Below, in pieces: positions 8,256-15,047 of a stretch of DNA of 64,000 nt. The DNA is from an uncultured Acidobacteriaceae bacterium (GTDB lineage Bacteria; Acidobacteriota; Terriglobia; Terriglobales; Acidobacteriaceae): the NCBI GenBank assembly GCA_937879855.1, contig CALFMO010000066.1:1-64000 (forward strand), in the 5' to 3' direction. A model generated the notes under the pieces. It made no database searches. It saw nothing but the letters and a program-made list of their open reading frames with translations, and was not told the DNA's origin. The stretch's first letter is position 1. Every line of letters starts with the position of its first letter. Both the position numbers and the translations under genes were made by a program.

Positions 8256-8490
8256 GCGTGACCTGGGGACGAGGCTCTGGGTGAGCCCCCCAACAACGTC
8301 GGTCACGCCTCGGTGCTTCGCACCTGGCGTCGGCGGTAGCTACGCCAGGAGAACTTTGTTCATAATACCGCTTTCGTGCGTTGGCGCACTAAGAGTGTGG
8401 TTGACGACTTTGGTTACACCTCGCCGGACGACTGGCGCTAGACGATCAGGCCCCGCTTCGCCGTCGCACGTCCCGGGCGATTCGCCCCGG
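8256..8490. ncRNA. Hairpin-rich stretch, candidate structured RNA
   Basis: Several perfect stems occur within 235 bases and no convincing protein frame explains them. GCGTGACC (8256-8263) pairs with GGTCACGC (8301-8308) and encloses a second stem, GGGG (8265-8268) with CCCC (8288-8291), topped by GGCTC (8273-8277) with GAGCC (8283-8287) and a five-base loop. Next come GGTGC/GCACC (8312-8324), CCTGGCGT/ACGCCAGG (8323-8349, partly exclusive with the former), GTGCG/CGCAC (8376-8389) and GGGCG/CGCCC (8475-8487). Strand and function are unknown. It does not match the conserved parts of tmRNA, RNase P or SRP RNA that I know. Confidence 0.3.
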
Positions 8491-8706
8491 TCCTTTTGGG
8501 AGCGCGCCTTGTCGGATCTTTCGTTTCGTAAGAATTGTTTCTGACAAGCTCCAGTCAGCGCTATTTTTTTCGACAGGCGCTTTGCCAACTCTGGGTTGCT
8601 GATTACGTCCTATAAGTGGAATGTATTGCATGAATTCGACAGATGCATAAATCGTCCCGACAGGAGTTCGAAGCCAGCTTGTCCCTCGACGACTCATCTC
8701 TTCGAG

Positions 8707-9159
8707 TCAGTGCTCTTTGGATCGTTTCAGGTCCTTCAAGTCACTGCTCCGGCCTAAGGCCTGTTTGTTGGCCGCGAGGTCGTCGAGGGAAATGAAGCTC
8801 ACCGGAACACCGAAGAAAGTGCTCGCGACCCTCTTTTTCCACGCTTCGGTAAATTGGACGCCTGTGATCTCGGTCAGGATGTCAACGCGCACTGGAGCAA
8901 CTCCGATTTGGTAGACCACTTGCTTTTCGGTAAATGTTTCCGCGTTGACCCCATCATGGTCGAGGAGAGCACCGAACTTCTTGAGCGCGCCGATCACGCG
9001 AAGCGAATTTTGAGCTGAATTGGAAACCCACACATCCAGGTCTTTGGTGTAGCGCGGCTCGCCATATTTCATAACCGCGAATCCACCAACAATTAAGTAT
9101 TTCAACCTCAAATTCGTTTAAGAGTTGTAACAATCTTTGTAGTCTGGGCTTTCTGCCAT
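8707..9159 (-). pseudogene. Nucleotidyltransferase (AbiEii/MNT-like) with two compensating frameshifts
   Basis: The frame from 9111 to 8707 shows a nucleotidyltransferase core: LIVGGFAVMKYGEPRYTKDLDVWV, with the GG and DxD metal-binding residues, and a later SLDDLAANKQA motif. The proper N-terminus lies upstream: an ATG at 9159 reads MAESPDYKD, then the middle (LLQLLNEFEVE) is in another frame, then the core returns to the first frame. One base appears lost near 9134 and one gained in the A-run at 9100-9102 (minus-strand sense). With both corrected the gene is exactly 151 codons. Such proteins act as toxin or abortive-infection enzymes, transferring nucleotides to tRNA or protein. The small gene upstream at 9313 is the probable partner. 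Confidence 0.65.
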
Positions 9160-9313
9160 GGCTTACTTCCTCAGCTAGCTCCACCATCTCCCATGCTGCA
9201 GCAAAGATGGCTTCATCTCCTTGCTCCTGCCAAAACTCAATGTCGAACGAACGATCCGGGAACTCCCCCTCCACCAATCGTGTCTTCCATGTCGAATTTT
9301 GAGGAATACTCAT
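9108..9313 (-). pseudogene. Small partner gene of the nucleotidyltransferase, one-base deletion
   Basis: From an ATG at 9313 the frame reads MSIPQNSTWKTRLVEGEFP, then SFDIEFWQEQGDEAIFAAAW and a helical stretch to HGRKPRLQR. As written it runs on into the frame of the next gene. Restoring one base near 9134, the same change needed by the nucleotidyltransferase, would let it end at the TGA at 9108-9110 after 68 residues and overlap the start at 9159, giving a normal two-gene pair. An antitoxin or regulatory role is inferred from the arrangement only. Confidence 0.5.
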
Positions 9314-9470
9314 ATTCCCTCTTCGAATCGTTCCCAAAAAACATCATTCAGGATATCAGGAAGAGGATTACCTTCATTCGCGGTGCAGGAAATAAACTCG
9401 ATTAGTCCAATCCCAATCCCCGGTCTCTTTTGCCAGTCTGGTCAAGACCCAGAGTAGACCGCCGATACCC

Positions 9471-9587
9471 CCTGATGTGATGTTCATCGAAAAGCCCTTC
9501 ACCAAAGATTCGTTGCTCACCACTATTCAAAACGTTCTTGACGGCAATAGGGACATCGACGTGTCTGGTCAAGAATCCTTGGAGTGA
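9471..9587 (+). pseudogene. C-terminal remnant of a response-regulator receiver domain
   Basis: An open stretch reads PDVMFIEKPFTKDSLLTTIQ followed by about 18 residues to a TGA at 9585-9587. The KPF motif with the conserved Lys, followed by the last helix, is the usual end of a CheY-like receiver domain. The upstream sequence in this frame does not resemble the rest of a receiver, so only the tail survives. The next gene starts 3 bases downstream. Confidence 0.5.
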
Positions 9588-9590
9588 GTA

Positions 9591-10013
9591 TTGGAAAGCA
9601 CCCTAGAGTACCTGACAGCGAGTGACTGGGCGCTGATCGCAACGAAAGCAGAGCGCGTGGCGTTTAGATTGGGGCAGGAGATTATTACACAAGGTACTCC
9701 GATTGAGGTCGTGTATATCATTCTTCATGGCTCGGCATCGGTGGAACTGGGCACGCCGCATTCACCCATTGTTCTCGCCGCGCTGGGACAAGGTGAAGTT
9801 TGCGATGAGATGGCGTTTCTTCGGAAAGGCATCGCTTCCGCAACGGTCGTCGCTAAGGACATGGAAGTCGTCGCGGATGCAATTTATGTAAGCGATTTAC
9901 GGCTGCTCATAGAGACCTTTCCCGGATTTGCTGCCCGATTTTTTCACTCCCTAGCAACGATCTTAGCGAAACGACTGCAACATGCTTCCGCCGAGCTTAT
10001 TAGGTATCGGTGA
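9591..10013 (+). CDS. Cyclic-nucleotide-binding-domain protein without DNA-binding domain
   Basis: This 140-residue protein is a single cNMP-binding domain of the Crp fold: FRLGQEIITQGTPIEVVYIILHG at the N-terminal strands, then GQGEVCDEMAFLRKGIASATVV in the phosphate-binding cassette region. The usual RxSAxV arginine is replaced (GIASATVV), so cAMP binding is not certain. No C-terminal helix-turn-helix follows, unlike Crp proteins of about 220 residues. The start is a TTG at 9591: an in-frame TGA lies two codons upstream. It directly follows the receiver remnant, so the pair once formed a signalling operon. Confidence 0.75.
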   Translation: MESTLEYLTASDWALIATKAERVAFRLGQEIITQGTPIEVVYIILHGSASVELGTPHSPIVLAALGQGEVCDEMAFLRKGIASATVVAKDMEVVADAIYVSDLRLLIETFPGFAARFFHSLATILAKRLQHASAELIRYR

Positions 10014-10228
10014 GTCTGAGTGTACACGCGCTAACCCTAATCCTGTGCGTGTTCCTTCATTTCAGTCATTACGCATACCAACTCCGAATGCGGCGACCAA
10101 AGGCTGCACCATAAGCACTGCGTTCAGTCCACTGGTGCACAGAAATACCGTAACAACGAGTCTTCAACCTGCAAGTTTTGGATTCCGTGTGTTCCGTATT
10201 CGTAACAAAGATTCACCTCTGCAATTCT

Positions 10229-10555
10229 TTATTTTCCTTGCTCTAGGTAGAGATCACCTGTCGCGGCATCGTTCCTGAAAATCCCGACCAACGAGTGCGT
10301 GAACTCAAAGCCATGACGATAGACATTGCGATGTCGCACAATCGCATTGACAGCCTGAGTGCCGGCCGGAAGCTTGATTTGTAATTCGACTTCAGCGCCC
10401 TCATGTAATTCAACAGGTAGGATCGCCGCCATCCCTGATTCGCTGATGTCCTGGGTCCGTCCTGGTAAAGTTACACCGCTGGTAACAATTAGAACTTCGA
10501 CCTCCAATGCAATTCGACGGTGACGCCGCTTTGATCCTTCCCATAGCTCGGTCAC
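10229..10555 (-). CDS. PilZ domain protein (cyclic-di-GMP binding)
   Basis: The 108-residue protein has the two sequence signatures of PilZ domains: an RRHRR cluster near residue 10 (RxxxR type) and DISESGM near residue 38 (D/NxSxxG type). Both line the cyclic-di-GMP pocket in the family. Its GTG start overlaps the TGA stop of the 47-residue gene upstream, so the two are translationally coupled. It probably acts as a cytoplasmic second-messenger receptor; the output is unknown. Confidence 0.85.
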   Translation of the reverse strand: MTELWEGSKRRHRRIALEVEVLIVTSGVTLPGRTQDISESGMAAILPVELHEGAEVELQIKLPAGTQAVNAIVRHRNVYRHGFEFTHSLVGIFRNDAATGDLYLEQGK

Positions 10556-10695
10556 GGGGCTGTCTCACGGAGGGCCTGCAAGAATTCGGCGGCATATTCG
10601 TCGCTGCGGTTCTTGCGTTCGGCGACCAGCTTCATAGCTTGCTCTTGGGTTAGTTCGGTCAGAGCGGGCTGCGAGTACGGCTTCTTTTGCTTCAT
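10552..10695 (-). CDS. Small conserved-looking protein coupled to PilZ gene
   Basis: An ATG at 10695 opens a 47-residue frame reading KKPYSQPALTELTQEQAMKL and ending ALRETAP. The stop overlaps the start of the PilZ gene in a GTGA arrangement. A longer frame to 10968 exists, but its extra N-terminus is Arg/Ser-rich and not protein-like. No family is recognised. Confidence 0.5.
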   Translation of the reverse strand: MKQKKPYSQPALTELTQEQAMKLVAERKNRSDEYAAEFLQALRETAP

Positions 10696-10808
10696 CTCAA
10701 ATTTACGACCTCCATTGTTTCGCACCCTACAGAGCCGAATTCTGTTACGTCCGCCACTCGGGCAAACTGACCCATACAACTGTGTTACGAAATCCGAACG
10801 CTTAGGGT

Positions 10809-11006
10809 TCAGGAGGCTTTGCCTTTGTCCTGGAAATCGCGGCAACCACTCAGAGCGACGGCGACCCGCATTCTGAGTCGCTCGATGCTTTCGTGAAGGG
10901 CCGGCCTTACTTCGGAAAGGATGTGATCGACATCGTGATGTTCGGTTGATGCGACGAGCCTGGCACATAACTTCCGTATGCGGTCATCTAGGCGGCGGGA
11001 ATGCAT
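10809..11006 (-). CDS. Small hypothetical helical protein
   Basis: From an ATG at 11006 the frame gives 65 residues: RRLDDRIRKLCARLVAST, then DVDHILSEVRPALHESIERL. The heptad-like spacing of Leu/Ile and charged residues predicts two helices. An upstream ATG would add 32 less protein-like residues. No known domain is recognised; the codon pattern looks genuine. Confidence 0.5.
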   Translation of the reverse strand: MHSRRLDDRIRKLCARLVASTEHHDVDHILSEVRPALHESIERLRMRVAVALSGCRDFQDKGKAS

Positions 11007-11108
11007 GGGCGCGTGAGAGTCGTTCTGTCCGTCGTTCTTCGGGAACGTCAACCGTCTTTTCATTGCGCGTAAAGAGGAGCGACGGTTCAAGCGGCATCCC
11101 ATGCTCGT

Positions 11109-11279
11109 GTGGCAAAAAAAATAGACCTTGTGCAGACACTAGCCGCAGTCGTCAATAAAGTTGTGAAATCCGTCTTTCCTGACGAACCGGACAAAGTTGA
11201 GATTTCAATAACCGGAGCTGAATAGCTGTTTCGGGAGATTCGGATTGAGAACAGATTCACCAGCGTCGATGGACGGTAA
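11109..11279 (+). pseudogene. Small gene with an in-frame amber stop
   Basis: From a GTG at 11109 the frame reads AKKIDLVQTLAAVVNKVVKS and VFPDEPDKVEISITGAE, then a TAG at 11223-11225, then LFREIRIENRF and SVDG before a TAA at 11277-11279. The text on both sides of the TAG reads as one continuous small protein, so a nonsense mutation is likely. Further fragments of protein-like sequence follow to about 11360 (WTHVDVTFEAENGRYQECDL) in another frame. No function is assigned. Confidence 0.4.
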
Positions 11280-11515
11280 TTGAAGTGACCACTTGGACTC
11301 ACGTGGATGTAACCTTCGAAGCCGAAAATGGGCGGTACCAAGAGTGTGACCTTTGGACACCTTGAGGCCGTCGAATCCCACAAACTATTCAAAAAGTAAA
11401 GTTATCCCTCAACCCTCTTGGGTCGCTTTTCTGTTGTTAGCCTCCCTCATCCTCTTGCATTCTGCCGATTTCGATGTAGACTTCTCTCGCTCGGGACGAC
11501 AGCTTTGAGGGGGGT

Positions 11516-11560
11516 AAAGGCCCAAATGATCCGCCCTGCGGCTTGGGCCTTTGCTTTTTT
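11516..11560 (+). terminator. Rho-independent terminator
   Basis: AAAGGCCCAA (11516-11525) and TTGGGCCTTT (11543-11552) form a perfect 10-bp stem with a 17-base loop, followed by GCTTTTTT. That is a good intrinsic terminator for plus-strand transcription. No intact plus-strand gene lies just upstream, so it may end a small RNA or the transcript of the broken gene at 11109. Confidence 0.6.
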
Positions 11561-11865
11561 CTGCTGAAAGTATGTCGAGAAAAACACCCGTGAGTGCGCA
11601 GTGAAGCTGGATCGAATTGCACACATTCCTTGGACAATCGGGGCTGGTTTAGCGGAGATAGGTTTCACTTTAGAGAGCTTTATGAGCAGTTGCTCAATCT
11701 TCCGCTGTCCGTGCCACTGGGAAGGGATGGTCTTTGCCATGGCTCAATTGTCGAATAGCGTCGGGAGGAGGAGAAGCCCTCTGTCCAAATGCACTATCTA
11801 GGAGGCAACCATTGACCGAGCGAGCTGAGGTCAGCTTGGTACAATGCCACATAAGGGAGAATACA

Positions 11866-12176
11866 ATGGCAAGCTTGGCTGATGTTGTCCAGATGTTAAA
11901 AAAGGAACAGGTTCGTTTGACCAGGGAACTTCAACGTATTAGCGCTGCGCTCGCTGCATTTGGCAAGACATACGGAAACCGTCAAGACTATCAGCGGCTG
12001 CACGGGCACGAATAGCGGCTGCCCAAAGAGCGCGTTGGGCGAAAGTGAGAGCGAGTAAGAATCAGAGCCGAAATGGAAGCGCTGCTCCGAAGCGGACGAT
12101 GTCAGCCGCCACCCGCAAGAGGATCGCCGCTGCTCAGCGTGCGAGATGGGCGAAGGTCAAGACTGCCAAGAAGTAG
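11866..12176 (+). pseudogene. Small basic protein with two SAA-type repeats, frameshifted
   Basis: An ATG at 11866 with an upstream purine-rich RBS opens MASLADVVQMLKKEQVRL and a helix to AAFGKTYGN, then drifts to an early stop at 12015. From about 11979 another frame continues with RLSAAARARIAAAQRARWAK and, about 25 residues later, MSAATRKRIAAAQRARWAK, ending KTAKK at a TAG (12174-12176). Loss of one base in the A-run near 11975 explains both halves. The intact product would be about 103 residues: a coiled-coil N-terminus plus two very basic near-identical motifs, suggestive of DNA binding. Function is unknown. Confidence 0.65.
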
Positions 12177-12651
12177 TTTCTTCGTTGTTGATGAGGCTGC
12201 CGCCCCACCTTACCAGCCTTCTTCGGGCAATTGCAATGAATGAGCATGGTTGACGATTGAGAAAGATTTGCTGTTCCGGCCCAAAGGTCGAGGTGAAGGG
12301 TCGTACCTGCCCGAGCGGCCATCTCGTCGGCAAATCGCTGGTGACTGCCGTTTCAGTCTCAACGCTGATCTTGCTAGTTGTCCGCACTTGTTGATAAAGC
12401 AGATTGGCACCCTGCGCGGCAGTTAGATCATCCCGCACTCTCTGGAACATGCTGCGCTTCATTTCTTCCTGCACTCCGACGGTTTTGAAGAAAAGGGCTC
12501 TACCCTTCATTTCCACTTCCAGAACGGCCAATTCCCAGTTACCGGGCTGAACCTCTTCCTGTTTCACATAAAAGTGTCCGCCTGCGTCCAAATGCCCCAA
12601 TAGGCCACCGCCGAACTTAACTGAGCGCGTTAAATGTCCAGAAATTTCCAC
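12157..12651 (-). pseudogene. C-terminal fragment of an exported outer-membrane-lipoprotein-like protein
   Basis: The frame starts inside a domain: HLTRSVKFGGGLLGHLDAGG, then YVKQEEVQPGNWELAVLEVE, MKGRALFFKTVGVQEE and KRSMFQRV. This looks like the last part of a larger exported protein found in Acidobacteriota rather than a complete gene. Only the first 80 or so residues look conserved; the tail past 12400 is probably out of context. It begins exactly where the receiver-domain gene upstream breaks off, so a deletion fused the two. Confidence 0.5.
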
Positions 12652-13004
12652 CAGGTCAAAGCCATCTCTTCCAACAAACGATTCTTTGCTTGGATTTGGC
12701 GATGAAGCTCAACGATCCGGCAGCCCACCTCGACGCGTGCCACAAGCTCGCCCGCGTGGAAAGGCTTCGTCAGGTAATCATCAGCCCCAGCAGCTAGTCC
12801 TTCTCCTACGTGTTCTTTGTCAGTGTTACCTGAAAGCAGGATGAGATGAGGACCCGAGCCTTGGAACTCGTGGCGTATGCGCTTGCCTAGTTCCAGACCG
12901 CCGATGTCCGGCATGTCCCAATCCGTGATAACCACTGACCATGAATGGAAGACGTCGGAAACCGGAGAAATCTGCCCAGCCTGCAAACGTCCTACGGCAA
13001 TCAC
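12630..13004 (-). pseudogene. Truncated response regulator receiver domain
   Basis: The frame holds the phosphoacceptor motif VVITDWDMPDIGGLELGKRI, then HLILLSGNTD and DDYLTKPFHAGELVARVEVG, and the linker IQAKNRLLEEMALT. In relatives that linker is followed by DPLTGLPNRR and a GGDEF domain; here it changes to WWKFLDI and stops. The first strand with its acidic pair is also missing or out of frame. The gene is broken at both ends and cannot encode a working regulator. Confidence 0.65.
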
Positions 13005-13063
13005 ATCTCACCCGCGCCAAATCCACCCCGTGCCGCCACTCGCAAGCGCATATGATCAGGTAT

Positions 13064-14923
13064 CTAGCGCACAGTAAAAACCGCGAGCGCACGAGATGCC
13101 AGGGTCAGTTGTACTTCGTTGCTGGCGAGACCAGCGGCTGCACTGCCAAACAGCAATTGAAGATGTTGGGAACCCTGCAGGGGCGTATCCGCGAGCGGGA
13201 TTGTCAAATCGCGGGAAGCACCAGAATTGTTGTAAACCACGAGCAATTTCTCTTCCGACGACTCACGCAAAAAGGCGTAGTAGCTTTCGTCCCAGCTGAT
13301 GTGCCATTGCTGTCCCGTGCACAGCGCGGGATGCGCTCGCCGCAGCGCCAACAGAGACTGCACATGGGCAAAAATGTCCTGTTGCTCCGGCGTCCGGCCA
13401 CCAGCCGTAAACGCGTTGTGCGGGTCGCCGCGGAAGCCGCCAGGGAAGTCGCGCCGGTTGTCGGGGTCTGCTCCGCCCGGCATGCCAATTTCATCGCCAG
13501 AATAAATTTGCGGAATTCCCCGCAGAGTGAGCAGCAGAGAAAATGCTGCCTTCAATTTGGCCGGGTCGCTGCCCTTCTCGCTGGTGAAGCGCGTGTGGTC
13601 GTGGTTTCCAAAAAATGTCACTAGCGTTTCGGGATGCGGATAAAGGTCGTCGCGCTGCAGCACATCGATGAGCTTCTGCATCGGCGCTCCCCCAATCACC
13701 ACTTCGCGCAGGACCTTTTCCATCGGGAAATCAAAGACTGTGGGCAAGCCCGAATCCACTCCGTCGAACTGCTTGCGCCCACCCTCAAAAAAAGACGTTA
13801 TGGTTGGATCGGCGTCGGCAACTTCTCCGACGCTGTTGATGCGCGGATACACTTCGCGCACGCGCTCATTCCATTGGCTCCAGAATTGGCGTGACGAGTA
13901 AGGGAACGTGTCTATACGGAAGCCATCGAGTTGCGCAATTTCGGTCCACCAGATTGCATTCTGCTCCAGATATGTGCTGAGAAGAGGATCATCTGGGTTC
14001 AGGTCAGGCAGCCTGCCTGCAAACCAGCCCTCGATGGTTCTGCGATATTGGCGCGGTGACGCATGCGGATCCACCAGCCCTGAGAACGTGTACGCCGGTT
14101 CGAGATGATGCGTCCGCGTGCCATGGAACCAGCTCGGCGTCGGAGGATCATTCGCCCAGGGATGTCGCGGACCTGTATGGTTCGCCACAAAATCAATCAG
14201 CACCTTCATGCCGAGCTTGTGAGCGTCGCTGACCAGATCCTGGTAGTCGCGCATGGATCCCATGTGATCGTCGAGCGCGTAGAAGTCAACCACATGATAG
14301 CCGTGGTAATCAGAGTCGGTGTTCTTCCACACCGGCGTCAGCCAGACCGTGGTAACGCCGAGATCGTGCAGATATCCGAGATGTTGGCGGATGCCCCGCA
14401 GATCGCCGCCATGATAGGCCATCGGATTTTTCCGATCGTAGGTGCCCGTGGACTGAGACGGTTGATCGTTGCTGGGATCGCCATCGGCAAAACGATCGGG
14501 CATGATCAGATAGATTACATCGTTGCGAGAAAAACCCTCGAATCGCCCTCTGGTGTCCCCCCGCGCGAATAGCAGCAATTGCACCGTTGCCGATCTTGCG
14601 CCGGTTCTAACTCGCAGGCTTGTGTTAGCAGCTGGTAGATCAGGACTTAATCGCAGGTGAACAAAAAGATAATGCCCATTTGAAGAAGCTTGTGAGTCCA
14701 ACACAGTCGCGCCGTCGTTTGTGCTTTCCACCTGTGCGCCCGTGAAGTTTTCGCCAGTCAGTAGCAAAGTGAGTTCCGGAGTGAGGTTGGTCCACCAGTT
14801 GGGTGGCTCGATCTTGCGAATCACGGGCGCAACCGGGGCACTGCCGGCCGTCTGCGGCCACACAGGCAATGCGAGCAGGCATACTAGGATCAGGAACACC
14901 GTAAGGCTGCGCTTGTTTGTCAT
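13064..14923 (-). CDS. Secreted GH13 alpha-glucan hydrolase (cyclomaltodextrinase/neopullulanase type)
   Basis: The 619-residue protein has a signal peptide (SLTVFLILVCLLALPVWPQ), an N-terminal beta domain of the cyclomaltodextrinase type (PVIRKIEPPNWWTNL onward) and a GH13 catalytic barrel. The conserved regions are visible: DFVANH, then GFRIDTFPY with the nucleophilic Asp, GEVADAD with the acid Glu and FFGNHDHTRF. The C-terminal beta domain is present, so it looks intact. It would hydrolyse alpha-1,4-glucans, cyclodextrins or pullulan outside the cytoplasm. It sits downstream of a TonB-dependent receptor read in the same direction, which may import the products. Confidence 0.92.
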   Translation of the reverse strand: MTNKRSLTVFLILVCLLALPVWPQTAGSAPVAPVIRKIEPPNWWTNLTPELTLLLTGENFTGAQVESTNDGATVLDSQASSNGHYLFVHLRLSPDLPAANTSLRVRTGARSATVQLLLFARGDTRGRFEGFSRNDVIYLIMPDRFADGDPSNDQPSQSTGTYDRKNPMAYHGGDLRGIRQHLGYLHDLGVTTVWLTPVWKNTDSDYHGYHVVDFYALDDHMGSMRDYQDLVSDAHKLGMKVLIDFVANHTGPRHPWANDPPTPSWFHGTRTHHLEPAYTFSGLVDPHASPRQYRRTIEGWFAGRLPDLNPDDPLLSTYLEQNAIWWTEIAQLDGFRIDTFPYSSRQFWSQWNERVREVYPRINSVGEVADADPTITSFFEGGRKQFDGVDSGLPTVFDFPMEKVLREVVIGGAPMQKLIDVLQRDDLYPHPETLVTFFGNHDHTRFTSEKGSDPAKLKAAFSLLLTLRGIPQIYSGDEIGMPGGADPDNRRDFPGGFRGDPHNAFTAGGRTPEQQDIFAHVQSLLALRRAHPALCTGQQWHISWDESYYAFLRESSEEKLLVVYNNSGASRDLTIPLADTPLQGSQHLQLLFGSAAAGLASNEVQLTLASRALAVFTVR

Positions 14924-15000
14924 GACAATAGCTAAAAGCGTGGTTTGGACAGCGAAGCAGTCGACAAGACACTAACAGAGTTCATCCATGCGAACCATTT

Positions 15001-15036
15001 GGAAAGCGGGGAACGAATGTTCGTTCCCCGCTTTCC
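15001..15036. terminator. Strong 16-bp hairpin after the TonB receptor gene
   Basis: The left arm at 15001-15016 (starts GGAAAGCGGG) is perfectly complementary to 15021-15036, leaving a four-base loop. It lies 12 bases past the receptor stop at 15048. There is no T-run, so termination may be imperfect or the hairpin may protect the mRNA end. Confidence 0.6.
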
Positions 15037-15047
15037 ATTCCCATCGA

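Noticed and set aside
8256..8490. Group II intron or IscB-type guide RNA
   Set aside because: A GTGCGAC start-like sequence exists on the minus strand, but no domain V, reverse transcriptase or IscB/TnpB gene is present.
8008..8544. 178-residue plus-strand frame over the hairpin region
   Set aside because: Its sequence is Arg/Ser/Pro-rich without domain pattern, and the region is better explained by inverted repeats.
11087..11392. 101-residue minus-strand frame
   Set aside because: The opposite strand contains more convincing, though broken, coding text.
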